The notes under the pieces were generated by a model that saw only the letters and a program-made list of their open reading frames with translations, was not told the DNA's origin and did no database searches. From positions 1 through 64,000 of the forward strand of contig JAGEMR010000031.1 in assembly GCA_021030915.1 (NCBI GenBank): DNA of 64,000 nucleotides, written 5' to 3'. Positions within the stretch are counted from its first letter, which is position 1, and each line of letters starts with the position of its first letter. This document shows, in pieces, positions 21,996-33,368 of the stretch. The position numbers and the translations under genes were made by a program. Source of the DNA: Astrothelium macrocarpum (Eukaryota; Ascomycota; Dothideomycetes; Trypetheliales; Trypetheliaceae).

Positions 21996-22985
21996 ATGCG
22001 TGTTTCGCTTCTTGTCCTCACCGCAGGTATTGCCGTGGCTTCTGCACATCACTTTGGAGATGGCGACAGCGGGCTAGGCAGTCTTTTCCACCACCACAGC
22101 GATGATGGTAGCTCTAGCGATGGGAGCCACAGTACTACTGAAGCAACCCAAAACAGCGCTGAGCCAACCGCACAACCTACATCTGGAGAAGATAGCTCCA
22201 CCAAATCTTCCGCTGAAGCATCCTCGACTTCAGGCTCTGGAGGTGGAAAAGGAGGTTATGGAAGAGGGGGTTATGGTGGCCTGGGGGCGGGGATGATGAT
22301 GGGTGGTATGGGAGGAGGTTCAGGAGGAGGTTCCGGATATGGTGGCGGAGGAGGTGGCAGTGGATACGGAGGCGGCGGCGGCGGAGGCGGCGGCGGAGGA
22401 TATGGCGGTGGTGGTAGTGGTGGTGGCGGCAAGTCTGGTGGAAGTGGCTCAGGAGGAAACTCTACATCAGGTGGTAGTGGTGGTGGTGGTGGTAGCTCAA
22501 ATTCTGCATCTGGTGGCAGTGGTGGACCCAGTGTCGGCAATGGCGGAAACTCTAAATCAGGCGCGGGCGCTGGCGGAAACTCCACGTCGGGTGCAGGTGG
22601 TCTCGGGATCAAGGCAGGTCGAAGTGGTTCTGGTGGAGCCGGGTCCGGAGGCTCAGGCTCAGGCTCTGGCTCAGGTTCTGGAAATGCGTCGACAGTGATA
22701 TCGACAACAACCGCGGACCCACTCCATGTTGGGGATCCGTTGAGTCACATTGGAAACCCATTTACTCATAATATCTCGGACCCTCTGACAAAAAGCATGG
22801 AAAACCCTTTGACGGATCCTGCGAGTATCGCATCCAAAGGTGCAAGCGCTGCGGGCCATGCTGCAAGCGGAGTATCGGAAGGCGAGAGTTATGTTTCTTC
22901 CAAGGCGAGCTCGTTCGATACTAAACTTAGCTCCGACAAAGCCAAGGCGAGTTCTGACTTTGCAAAGGTGACGGGTATATTTTAA
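21996..22985 (+). CDS. Secreted glycine-rich protein with DP(L/F)-type repeats
   Basis: A single-exon gene of 329 residues. A clear signal peptide (MRVSLLVLTAGIAVASA, cut before HH) is followed by His/Asp/Ser-rich and Thr/Ser-rich segments. About 150 residues of Gly, Gly-Ser and Gly-Tyr repeats follow (GYGGGG, SGGNSTSGG). After the glycine tract comes a short degenerate array of (D/N)-P-(L/F) units (DPLHVG, DPLSHIG, NPFTHNIS, DPLTKSME, NPLTD), then an Ala/Ser/Lys-rich helical tail. No enzyme domain and no cysteine is present. It looks like a structural wall or extracellular matrix protein. I know no named family for the whole arrangement. The coding strand is supported by the signal peptide and the non-repetitive C-terminus. 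Confidence 0.75.
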   Translation: MRVSLLVLTAGIAVASAHHFGDGDSGLGSLFHHHSDDGSSSDGSHSTTEATQNSAEPTAQPTSGEDSSTKSSAEASSTSGSGGGKGGYGRGGYGGLGAGMMMGGMGGGSGGGSGYGGGGGGSGYGGGGGGGGGGGYGGGGSGGGGKSGGSGSGGNSTSGGSGGGGGSSNSASGGSGGPSVGNGGNSKSGAGAGGNSTSGAGGLGIKAGRSGSGGAGSGGSGSGSGSGSGNASTVISTTTADPLHVGDPLSHIGNPFTHNISDPLTKSMENPLTDPASIASKGASAAGHAASGVSEGESYVSSKASSFDTKLSSDKAKASSDFAKVTGIF

Positions 22986-24051
22986 AATTAGTTTGGGCTC
23001 AAGATCAAGATTTCAGTTGTTGAAGTTGCGTCCAAAGGTAGTCGTAACCGAAAAGAAAGGGACGATAAAAGAACAGAGTCCAGTCTCTTGAAAGGGTCAA
23101 GTTGCCATGGAATATCATGGATATAGTCTTGTGCCTTAGTATTTTATGTTTTGGTTATTGTTCCGATACTATCGGTCTGCTCAAACTCGACTTGCCCTTT
23201 TCACCGTTTTTTGCACTTCGAGCCTGGTCATGATGTCAAGTGCCAATACGCCACTCGGCGTGTACAGTAATTAACATACGTAGCTCAAGTCACGAACCTA
23301 GAAAGTCATGCAAATGTTAGATGTAATCGTCTGAGGAGATAACGAGATGTATTAACGGAAATGAAGCCAATTGACAAGATGTTTAGGAATCTATCGTACT
23401 TCACCTGCAATCGGTATTCTACACAGAGCAAGTCATGCCGATCAAGATTGAACTGAATAACCCATGCCTGGTGTCTTGCTGTGACGACTGGGTAGCTTCT
23501 CAGGACTGGCGCACATGGCCGAGGCTTGCCTGCCTCAACTTTCTATCAATGTGTTGTTCAAACTTTCCTTGTCGCTCTGTTCATCTGGTTCTCTGCATGT
23601 GAGTTCTCAAATTTCGAACTACAGCAGTTCGCCAATATTTGGCTTCTCACCGTTCTGACCCACGTTCACATCGGTGCACGACACAGTAGTCAGTCACGCT
23701 ATATATATTGTCAGTCTGAGATACTAACGTATCGATTCTTTGGGACTTCTTTCAGCGGCTTGATTACAGATGGTCGCAAGGTTATTGATTGGTTCGAGAG
23801 CACGCAAAAGATTCGTTGTTCACTTAGCAAGGGCCGTTGCCATCAACCAAGCTCGAACTACACCCAAGAGACTCACGACAGACTTCATACCTGAGATCTA
23901 GGTTCAGGTGAATCCATTAGCTTGGTAGCACCAAAATATCGACTTCGCAGAACGTCGAAGATTTCAGCAAGCTAACAGCAATCAATTCCGAGGGAGCCGT
24001 CTCTGCGATAAGTCTTCACTGAGAAGTCACTCAGACCAAGAAAAGCATCGA
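22986..24051. other. Intergenic stretch
   Basis: About 1.07 kb. The only sizeable frame (23526-23894, 122 codons) has no recognisable motif. I see nothing else of note. Confidence 0.4.
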
Positions 24052-24837
24052 ATGGCCGCGCAACTTTCCAACGTACTCGATCCTCAGGTCAAGGAGGAAG
24101 ATGATGATGAGGATTTCTTTGAGCGCTCCCCGGCAGGAAGCGAGCGCGCAGTCCTGACAGTGCCAGTAACTAAATTAGAAGACCCTCCAAAGCCGATTAT
24201 CTTGCCACGGTACTGTTGTCATACAGTCGAATATGAACCAGAACTAAAGCCAAAAACAAACTCTGGTGGCGTGAACAAGCCCGTCTCAAAACATTTACGA
24301 GACTTGTTCACCGCTCCTCCTGGCTGTACCCAGGAAGATTTCCAAGCCCGCCTTCAACAAGTAGACAAAGCGCGTAAATCGGAGATGAGTACCGTTCGAT
24401 ACCGCTTGAAGTGCTGGAAGTCCAAACTCAGACACGAGCAGCTGTCTTATTTTCAAGAAAAAAGTCACAAAAAAACGTTAGAAGAGGAAGTTCGAAACGA
24501 GAGGATTCGGAAGGCAACTCACTTCACCATTGTTGCGAAACGGCTTGGACTTTTTCCAAAGGAGACGATGCAGAAAGCACCGATTTTGGAACTGGCCGAG
24601 GATCAGGAAAGAGGCTTTTTGACACCCGGTTCACAGGGATGTAAACAAGCTGTATCGTTGATTGGAAGCCGAACCCAAGAGCGAGCCATAAACGCGATTT
24701 TGTTTCAAAACAACCAAATCCCTAGAGATTGTGCGCCGAGAGGATACGGTGACATCCCATTTCCCTCTGAAACCCAGGCATTTTTACAAATTGGGGAACC
24801 CAAAAGCGTAATGAAAAGTACTTGGACGGGGCAATGA
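24052..24837 (+). CDS. Hypothetical acidic/basic protein, unknown function
   Basis: A single-exon frame of 261 residues with an ATG in good context. I do not recognise it. The N-terminus is acidic (KEEDDDEDFFERSP) and contains a possible SUMO-type psi-K-x-E (VKEE). The middle is a charged helix (RHEQLSYFQEKSHKKTLEEEVRNERIRK) likely to form a coiled coil. There is no signal peptide or membrane segment. Composition suggests a nuclear or cytosolic protein. It may be a real but lineage-restricted gene. Confidence 0.55.
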   Translation: MAAQLSNVLDPQVKEEDDDEDFFERSPAGSERAVLTVPVTKLEDPPKPIILPRYCCHTVEYEPELKPKTNSGGVNKPVSKHLRDLFTAPPGCTQEDFQARLQQVDKARKSEMSTVRYRLKCWKSKLRHEQLSYFQEKSHKKTLEEEVRNERIRKATHFTIVAKRLGLFPKETMQKAPILELAEDQERGFLTPGSQGCKQAVSLIGSRTQERAINAILFQNNQIPRDCAPRGYGDIPFPSETQAFLQIGEPKSVMKSTWTGQ

Positions 24838-25555
24838 GAAAGCATAAAGTCCAGCTTCGACATTTTATACCAGCAAGCACAGCAGAAATACCAAGGCATT
24901 GAACAAGACGGACAAGATGATGAAAGCGGCCCCATGACGGATGCTTTTCTCCGGACTCAAAAAGCGTTGAATGGCCTGCTTTAAGTACAATAATTCCGAT
25001 CACAATGCGACAAAGGTTTCGGAGAAGTTAGATCAAGGTACGACGGGGAAAGCTGGACATCCAAACATAGGTAATTGAGTAGGCAGTATGGTACCATGGT
25101 GTTCATAAGTGAGTGTGCCATTTTCTAACATTCTTCAATGTCGTATTCTTAGCAAAAATACTGATTCTGCTTCATATATGCGAAAGTCCAACCGAATTGT
25201 TTGACACCGTTCAGCGCTCGAAGTCGGTTGAGGGGCTCCTGGATAGGGTGGCTCATTCAGTAGTGAGCACCTGGGCAATGGGTTTGGCAAAAGACGAAGC
25301 AGACAATCACACCAAGGAACTTTGACCGTCGACACGGACTTGGTGAAAGTGCTCAAAGAGCCTGACTTAAAGGGAACGAGCGTGCCAAGTAATCATTTGG
25401 GGGTTTTGCTCTGATTTTGCTAGATAGCCAGTAAAATTTAAGTCTCCTAAATTCTTGCTCCACATCATCAAGTCAGATCATTCAAGAGAAGGAATGTGCT
25501 TTGAAAGGAAAATGGGTCTCAAATACCTAAATTATATCTACAACATGAGAAGTCA
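24838..25555. other. Convergent 3' intergenic space
   Basis: About 720 bp between the 3' ends of the unknown plus-strand gene and the minus-strand CBP4 gene. Only short frames; nothing supported. Confidence 0.4.
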
Positions 25556-26142
25556 TCATTCAAGAGTAGATTCTTTCATTTCTTTCCTCCGTTGCTCTAC
25601 CTCAGTGACAAGCCTCTTCCGCTCACTAATGGCCTTTTCTTTCTCCTCCTTTTCCGCCCTATTAAGGTTAGTAGAAGCAGTCAGTCAAGTAATCGCAACC
25701 ACGTACTTTTCTCGCATTTCTTTAGCAGCAATCCAAACTATGTGGGATTAGCTTTTACTGGAATCTGCAAGAGACCGAGGGCAACTTCGTACTGTGCTTG
25801 TCCGACTTGGACCATTCTTTCAATTTGTTCACGTAATCGTCAAACTCTTGCTGTCGCGCGTCACGTGTCTCGAGTGATCGCTTTTGCAGCTCCGGGTTAT
25901 AGCGCTATATCTAAAAGCATGAGAGAGAATCGCTCTCGACAGATTGATATACTGACCTTAAATAGCTCCTCTTCCGTCGGCATGACATAGTAAACAAGAG
26001 CTGGGCCACCAACGCACAAACCCACCGAGCTACACATGGACCAACAGTTATCATGTGGATTGGCCAAACAAGATGCTACCAAGCTCACAGAGGCAGATAC
26101 TTACGCCACAGTCATCTTGATCCAAGTCCCGGCACTCGGCAT
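25556..26142 (-). CDS. CBP4: Cbp4, mitochondrial ubiquinol-cytochrome c reductase assembly factor
   Basis: Rebuilt from five small exons (26142-26105, 26029-25957, 25904-25793, 25737-25707, 25658-25556) to give 118 residues; the introns are 75, 52, 55 and 48 bp. The spliced protein reads MPSAGTWIKMTVA, a single membrane segment (GLCVGGPALVYYV), then the family block MPTEEELFKRYNPELQKRSLE, DDYVNKLKEWSKSDK and IWIAAKEMREK, with a charged coiled-coil end. This is Cbp4 (PF07960), a one-pass inner-membrane protein that joins the Cbp3-Cbp6 complex on new cytochrome b during bc1 assembly. Every junction keeps frame and restores the family motif. No single open frame longer than about 60 codons covers it, so ORF-based calling misses it. 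Confidence 0.93.
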
Positions 26143-26872
26143 TGTGGCGAGTTGAAACGCCGGGATAGAAAGAGGCAGGGATGTACGATGAATAAGGAGT
26201 CGATTGGGTGATGGAGATGAAGAGAGCTTGTTTTCAAGTATAGATGCAATGCTGCGCCACAACAGGGAGAGATGTGGCTGATGACGATATCAATCGGAGC
26301 GGGTAGTGGCGAGGTCAAAGTCCATTGTTATGATGATTAATGATGATGATTGATGATGGCAGTGGAGCGGGGAAACAGGGAAATTGAAACAGTCGTAAAC
26401 TGGAAAATATTCAAGCTTCCCACTTTCCAGGCTACGACCTCCATTTAAGCTTGAAACTTGACCTGGTCATGGGTAAAGGTGCCAGCCAATCCCTCTACCG
26501 TCCACTGCTTCAGCCTTGTGGCGCTCGCATGAGGAACCCTCCCGCAATCAACGCCTCGACATGGCGTGAACCTCACCAGTCACATCCGTAAGTTGTCCAT
26601 ATTCCGATCCTTGCTTCTTATTTCTGGCTACTCACTTCTAAACTCTTCAGCCATCTTGGATTGCTGCGCGACTCACCCAATTGACCCCTTTGCACCACCA
26701 CGCTCGTTTAGTCCCACTTATTTCTCTGGACCACCATCAGCCTCGCTTTTCCTTCTCCCTTCCTCTCATAGCTCTCTACTTCGCAAATGTAATCCGGCCA
26801 ACGAGCTGATTAAAGCGGAATCTCGGCGTTCAAGGCCTGAGCAGTCTCCTCATCTCTGGCGAAACCTCACCT
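26143..26872. promoter_or_regulatory. Divergent promoter between CBP4 and the Skt5/Chs4-like gene
   Basis: A 730-bp head-to-head region. It includes a run of TGATGAT repeats at about 26329-26360 and pyrimidine-rich tracts nearer the Skt5-like start. No separate gene is evident. Confidence 0.4.
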
Positions 26873-29800
26873 ATGGCGTATAATCAGCAAGCATCGTACT
26901 ACCCACCAAATGGGCGTTACTATAGCTCCAAGACGTCTGAGCTACAGCCTGCTCCTCGGTTTGCTCCTGAGCCTCAGCCTCAGCCTCAGCCACAGTCTCA
27001 GTCTCAGTCTCGAAGATTTCCGACTACCCAACAGCAGCAATACAGTGCCACATATGGAAACTATGGTCAAAGCCAACAAGACTATATGGGTAATTCTGGA
27101 CCTGGACAAGGTCACTACGGTGCTAATGGATACATGAATCAAAGCTCTGGCAACTCTAACAACAGAGGTTACCAGGATCATGGAAGCGGCTACGAAGACT
27201 ATGGCAACAACTATGATGGCTACAGAAATGAGGCATACAATGATCAATATCATACCAACAATCAGGATGATTCGTCAACAAGCGCCGCATACAGTGCCAA
27301 CAATGGAAAATATGGTCAAGCATCGCCTACGCAACGGATACACGGTGATAGAACCAACTTCCAGCAACTACCCAAAAGGATGCCCCAGGAGCAATTAGCG
27401 TATCAGCAAAGATCAAATCTGAGATCTTCACCACAGCAGCAAATGAATGAGAAAAAAAGCAGTCACTTGGATGACACCAGCAATGTTCCTCAGAGGCCTT
27501 TGTATGGGAGGTCTCAAAGCGATGGGCCTCGTGAAAGGGGCCGACAGCACCCTTCTCAGACCCAAACACGAGCCCCAGAACAGTATCGTAGCCCTCGCGA
27601 GCGATCCAAGTCACGTAGGTGAAACGACATTGTTTTACATACTGGTCTTTGGCTGACCAAATGTCACAGGAAAAGCAATGATTGAAAATGACACTCCCGA
27701 CACCTTAGCTTGGGATAATCCGTTTCCAACCTTCCCAACGAAGAAGAAACCCGCGAAAAACGATGCGGACGGGATCGAAGATAAGATGGCCAAGACGTCT
27801 CTGGAACCCACTCGTCACAGCGAAGACCTCCCTCGTCCTACCCCTATGTCATCGAACCACCCTCGTCCAAGTCTGGACAGCATAACACCAATGCGAAACG
27901 AAGCAAACGAGCCGAGAGAGCTCAGTGACCCAAATATTAACCGTAACGGTTCTGGCCAAACCTACGGAGTGAAGGGTAATACGGTACGATCGCCACCAGC
28001 TAATAGCTTCTCGAACCATGGGCCTGCACCAGGCAGACACCAACCAAAGCCGATCCAAACACAAGCCACATCGAGATCATATATACAAAGTCCTGGTGCT
28101 AATCCATCCAATTTGGAAGCCGTCAATTCAGCAACCGAACCACTTATGAGAGGCCCTCTGGACCGATCGATGACAACTCCACCTGAAGCTATACAACGCA
28201 CACAGCAAACTCGAGTTCCAGACTACGGACAAGGGGCTAGTTATCACGGACCAGATAGTCCAAGTTACATTCCACGCAATTACCAAAACTTTTCGCATCC
28301 ACCGAATGGGTCCGGTGGACGTCAAATGCGCGGGCCCAATGATCGTTCAAGGCCGTTTGCTCCGGAGCAAATCAACAGCGGTCACGCTAGACAGGACACA
28401 ATCGAGGACGTGTACAATGGCTATTACGATAACCATCAGTACGATGCCAAGAGCCCGCCTTTCCTAGACCGAGAAGCTGAGATTGAGGCTGAAATGCCAA
28501 ATTTTGACGACCCCTTGGGCGAGCATGTCAGGCAAACAGGGCCCGCTGACTCATCTGTGTCGTCCTTTACCTCCAAGAATGGAAGACCCGGCCCTGACTT
28601 TTATCAGCAAGCTCGAGCTCAGAGATCTCAGCCAGACTTACGTGCACAGACCCGGGCAGATCAAAAAAGAATTGAAGGCAATAACCAATCCGGTCACGCA
28701 CTAAATCGAGTATACGAGGGAGCGGGTTCGCCTCCATACCAACAGAACAGCAATGTTTTTTCTCGGCCTGCATATGCTGCTTTGGCACCAAGCAGAAACC
28801 CAGCGCCTCCTCAGATCGCAACTGTGCCGTCGCCCCTTTCATCTCGTCAAACAAATACCCCACAAGGACAGCGCATCCAAAGCCCAACTTCTCCACACCA
28901 GCCTCCTCTGAATCGTAATCAGACCAACTATAGCCAACGTTCAGATCCTGGTCCCGGATACGTGGTTTCACCGGTTGACAACGATTCATATCAAAGACCA
29001 GCAACATCGCAAACAGGGCGACCTTCACTAGAGCAACAGTCATCAAATCCAGATGCACTTCCTGAACATCCTACACCAGCTCAAGCTCGCCCGCCTGCGC
29101 GGCCTAACCTACCACACAATGTCACGGGTCTACCACAAAATCGACCTGCTCCTGTCCGTCAGTATAATCGTGTCAACACAGCAGTACCCACTGCAACGAC
29201 TCAAATATCCCCTCAAACGCCCAGTGTGCGCACATCTGGCGATCGCCGACGATTGGTTCCCATCACCCTCCAAGAGCTTGATCGACTTCGTAGTACAGCC
29301 AAAAACAACCCATCAGATCAAAAATTACGCCTGTATTTTGCCAAGAAGCTGGTCGAGGCCGCTGCTGTTCTTTCTGATGAAGGAGGTCGTGCGGATACCA
29401 AAACTCGAGACAAAAACCGGGAACGCTATATTCTAGACGCGCACAAAGAAGTCAAAAAGCTCGTCTCACAGGTCTATCCTGATGCTCAGTTTTATCTTGC
29501 AGACTGCTATGGTCAAGGAGCCCTAGGGTTACAAGTTGATACAAAGGAAGCTTTCACCCTCTACCAAGCGGCAGCCAAAGCAGGTCACGGACCTAGTGCT
29601 TACAGGACAGCCGTATGTTGCGAACTGGGACCCGAAGAAGGCGGCGGGACGCGAAAGGACCCCATAAAAGCGGTGCAATGGTACAAACGTGGTGCTACCC
29701 TCGGAGATGTACCTGCCATGTATAAGATGGGCATGATCCTTCTAAAAGGCCTTCTTGGTCAACAACCCAATCTGGGCGATGCCTTGATTTGGCTAAAACG

Positions 29801-30524
29801 CGCTGCTGAGCGTGCGGACGAAGATAATCCGCACGCACTGCACGAACTCGGCCTTCTTTACGAATCACAGATGCCAGGTCAAGACAAAATAATTCGTGAT
29901 GAGCGTTACGCTTTTGAACTCTTTTCGCGCGCCGCCGGTCTCCGCTACAAGTTCTCCCAGTTTCGACTCGGTCAAGCTTATGAATATGGCCTTCTCACTT
30001 GCCCGATCGACGCCCGTCAATCTATTCAATGGTATACAAAGGCAGCAGCGCAGGGCGAACACCAGAGCGAACTCGCTCTTAGTGGCTGGTATCTGACTGG
30101 ATCACCGGGTATCTTGGAACAGAGCGATACAGAAGCCTACCTGTGGGCGCGAAAGGCTGCGACTGCGGATCCAGTACCGCTACCCAAGGCCATGTTTGCC
30201 ATGGGTTATTTTACAGAAGTTGGGATTGGGTGTCCAAGGAGTTTGGACGAGGCAAAGAGGTGGTACGGAAGGGCTGCGGGTAAGTTCAACTCCAAGTTCC
30301 TGCTCTTACGGTGGCCCTGCTTTTTTCCCGGCTGTGCTATATTGTGGTTTGAATCATCTCCGGCTCAAAAGCATACTAATTGTGACTACACAGCATACAA
30401 GTTCCCGAAAGCTCAAGAGCGTCTCGAGGAGTTAAAGAAGGGTGGATCCAAAGTGCAGAAAAATCGAGAACGACTGTCTCGGAGCAACAAGGAACGCAAC
30501 GATGCGGAATGTGTGATTATGTAA
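26873..30524 (+). CDS. SKT5: Skt5/Chs4-type chitin synthase activator with Sel1 repeats
   Basis: Three exons (26873-27614, 27670-30279, 30394-30524) give 1,160 residues. The first 770 or so are low-complexity: Gln/Tyr/Gly/Asn-rich, then Pro/Ser/Asn-rich. The folded part starts near 775 (ITLQELDRLRSTAKNNPSDQ) and carries Sel1-like repeats to about 1,110 (AQFYLADCYGQGALGL, AFTLYQAAAKAGHGPSAY, AVQWYKRGATLGDVPAMYKMG, AKRWYGRAAAYKFPKAQERL). It ends in a CaaX box (CVIM), so prenylation and membrane attachment are expected. These are the traits of Skt5/Chs4, which activates and anchors class IV (CSIII) chitin synthase at septa and tips. The first junction uses donor GTAGGT; the 114-bp second intron is stop-free and in frame. 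The gene is convergent with CHS5. Confidence 0.93.
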
Positions 30525-31027
30525 ACTCACGTGTTCATTTTGTAGCTTCTTGATATCCACTAGGAATTTTTCTCAAGGGTGGGTAAGTGTCTCATTCAGA
30601 GTTGCATGTTTTTGGCGCCCCGGAAAACTAATGCGGCAACGTGCAAAAGCCGGATCATAAGGCGTCCCAATGGCAGGAGCAAGTGACCCATAATCCCATG
30701 TTGCGATGTACGAACGGAATTGGCACAATCATGGTTCTAGATCTATTCGTGGCTGGTACCACACATCACCATGAGAATCATTGTGAGATAAAGCTCCAGC
30801 TTTGTGCTCAAAAGGAGATCACGATTCATGACTCGTTAGCACAAGCGGCATCCAGTTCACGAAGTTACTGAAATTTGTACTTTTACAAAAGCCGGCACTC
30901 TTATGTAGACTACAGGCTACACCTATTACTACACTCGACGTGGTATCTCAAAGCCATAGCTCATGACTCTTTCCATCCATACTACTATATCGCTTGACAG
31001 TGACAAGACTGAATTGCGGAGCGCATT
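30525..31027. other. Short convergent space between SKT5 and CHS5
   Basis: About 500 bp between the two stop codons, presumably both 3' UTRs and terminators. No further gene. Confidence 0.5.
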
Positions 31028-32399
31028 TCAGAGCGCAACCTCCTCGTACTTGCCCTCTTCTTCTCCTTCAGAAGGGTCTGCTTCACCAAAGGGTTTTCCT
31101 CGTACTGGTAACCCATCCGACTCTGTCATTGCTTCAGCCTCTGCTGACTTTTCACCTCCCTCATCTCCATCGTCCTCGTCATCCTCATCGTCTTCATCGT
31201 CTTCATCGTCTTGATCGTCATTTTCCTCGGCTCTCCTCTTTGTAGCCGCTGTGTCACCCTTAGCATGGGCCGTCTGCGATTCATCCTCTGCCACTGATCC
31301 TTGACTGCCGCCTGACACACCTTCCCCATTCTTCCCTTCAAATTTTGGCGGGGGAGGCGGTGGAGTATCATTCTCTTTGATTTTCTCTTCCCCATCCCCT
31401 ATCCGACCCTGCTCTGGTGTTGGCGGTATGACTTGTGTGCTTGGCGTCGCCATCGGGCTCGAGGGTTCTTGCTGTGGTCGCTGTCCATCTCCTTGCCTTG
31501 ATAAATCTGGTCTACCTTGTGTCTGTGACTGTGGAGTCTGCTGTTGTATTCCCACGCTCTGCCCCACCTGTCGTAATCGTGGATCGGCGTTGAGGTAGTA
31601 TCCTCGCACGCCTACAAGTCGCCCTTCCCGTTCACAACCTTTGATCCAATCCGGCACAACCACAGGAACGTTCATCTCAACCGCGCGTTCCCATTCACGG
31701 CCGCGACCTTCTGTACACACAAAGTGCGTAGTATCAATGCGGACAGTATCAATCATTTTAGCGCCGATCCGCTCAACGGTTGCTTGAAGACTTTCTCTGA
31801 GGGCGCCGTGCATCACACCAGGCGTAATGGTAATGCCAGAAAGGTCCGTCATCTTGTGCGTGTGTACAACGAGCTTCTCCGAGGAGTATGTTCCGGCAGA
31901 GGTACGAAGCACGAGGTGGAAGGTGTATTCTGTATCCAGCGGTAATCCGCTAATCTTCGTACTGTGCTGCTCGAGCGGGCGTGGTATACTTCCTGCTTTG
32001 CTGCCATTTCGATACAGGCTCAAACTTCGCAGTTCCGCTGTAGCCAGCTGAATGGGATCCCACTCTAGGACAATGGAGGTTTGCGTGGCATTACGGCAAC
32101 GGAGGACAGGAGGAGTGGGAGAAGCGACTCCAAAGGTTGAGTAGATATCCGATTGGAGTCGAGTAAAGGCAAGCGAGGCACTCGATTCGGAGGCAAAGTT
32201 GCGAGCTACAGTGATATCGACTATAGATCCAGACGTGATGTCGGGCGGTAGTAAGATGGAGGGGAATTCGATCTTCAGAAACTCAGCTTTCAACAACGAC
32301 AATGCTTCGAATGGGGCGAAGGCTCACTAGCCGCTTATCTTCAGTCAAAAGGACGGCGACGCCTGCGTCGACTTTGCCAACGGTTAATGAGACTAGCAT
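31028..32399 (-). CDS. CHS5: Chs5, exomer scaffold for chitin synthase export
   Basis: Two exons (32399-32328, 32272-31028) with a 55-bp intron give 438 residues. Exon 1 is 24 codons (MLVSLTVGKVDAGVAVLLTE) and joins IEFPSILLPPDITSGSIVDI, the N-terminal dimerisation segment of Chs5. A fibronectin type III domain (about 70-160, TPPVLRCRNATQTSIVLEWD) and a BRCT domain (about 165-260, HGALRESLQATVERIGAKMI, THFVCT, VVPDWIKGCEREGRL) follow. The last 170 residues are disordered, Pro/Gln-rich and then strongly acidic with Asp/Glu repeats. This is the FN3-BRCT layout of Chs5, the exomer core at the trans-Golgi that delivers chitin synthase III to the surface. Function and position pair it with the convergent Skt5-like gene. 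Confidence 0.94.
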
Positions 32400-33368
32400 T
32401 GTGTCGAGTGAATCTCTATGCAGGTCCGAGAGCTCGCGAGAAGATTGGCCGAACAAAAGGGATGATGGCAAAACGCACGTTATTGCTCAAGTTTGGAATC
32501 GTGGCGTCGCGTTCGAGGGAGGAAGCTTAGCCGAGATTTATCTCATTAAGGTATTACTTCGATTCTCATCTCCTCCTTCCATATACTTACAAGGGCAATC
32601 CGAGTCCTTCGGAAGATGACCAATTACTTGGAATGCTAGAGGTGCACAGCAGAGCAATTCGAAAGGAATTACGGCTTCTGTAGCAAATCAGAATCATCGA
32701 GATATCTGCATCCTTTTACTACCGAATCCAGCATATTATCAAAAAAGCGCAAACATGTTCAACCAATTCCGCTACTTAGTCGAAACGTGGAATGGAGAAA
32801 ACTAGTCTTTTTACTTTCCAAGGATCATCTGTCAAGATGATTCACATCAAGAAAAAAAAAAGACCAATCAACGCCCTTCAACCATCGTCTTCACATCTGT
32901 TTAGATCACCAATATCGCTTTTCTGCTGAAGAGTGCACCTGAACGCCTATTCTCGCTGAATTCAATGTCGCGAAATGTAACCCTAGTCGCGACTCTGTCA
33001 TGGGCTCAATGGTTGTGTTCATGAGATACTCAGTGAAGATTGTTTTCAAGTGTACCTTCATCTACATTGCTAATCTTGACACTTCGGCTTCATCCCTCGA
33101 TCCAGCCTTTGCGCATAAAAGGTCCTTTTCATCATATGTACGGGATGTGATAATCTGAGGGGCAAAAAATATAAAGTAAAATAGAAAAATTTGTACAGGA
33201 AATATAATTTCTGTATTGAATCGAAACCGAGTTCAAATAACTGGGGGCCTCCCAATGTCCCACAAATGCTGACGGCTGGTCAGGACCTGTCTTCTCCTGC
33301 AACTATTCATGCTTTTCATTCCAGTCAAACCACTGCTCTTATTACCGTCTCTTCCTTGGGAACTCTGT
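32400..33368. other. Intergenic stretch upstream of CHS5
   Basis: About 970 bp: the CHS5 promoter and the 3' flank of the small secreted-protein gene. Short plus-strand frames here are shadows of the CHS5 first exon or noise. Confidence 0.4.

Noticed and set aside
22271..22612. Minus-strand proline-rich frame inside the glycine-rich secreted gene
   Set aside because: It is the antisense shadow of glycine codons. The plus strand has the signal peptide and a non-repetitive C-terminus.
23526..23894. 122-codon plus-strand frame with hydrophobic start
   Set aside because: The hydrophobic stretch is short, the remainder is featureless, and no splice model improves it.
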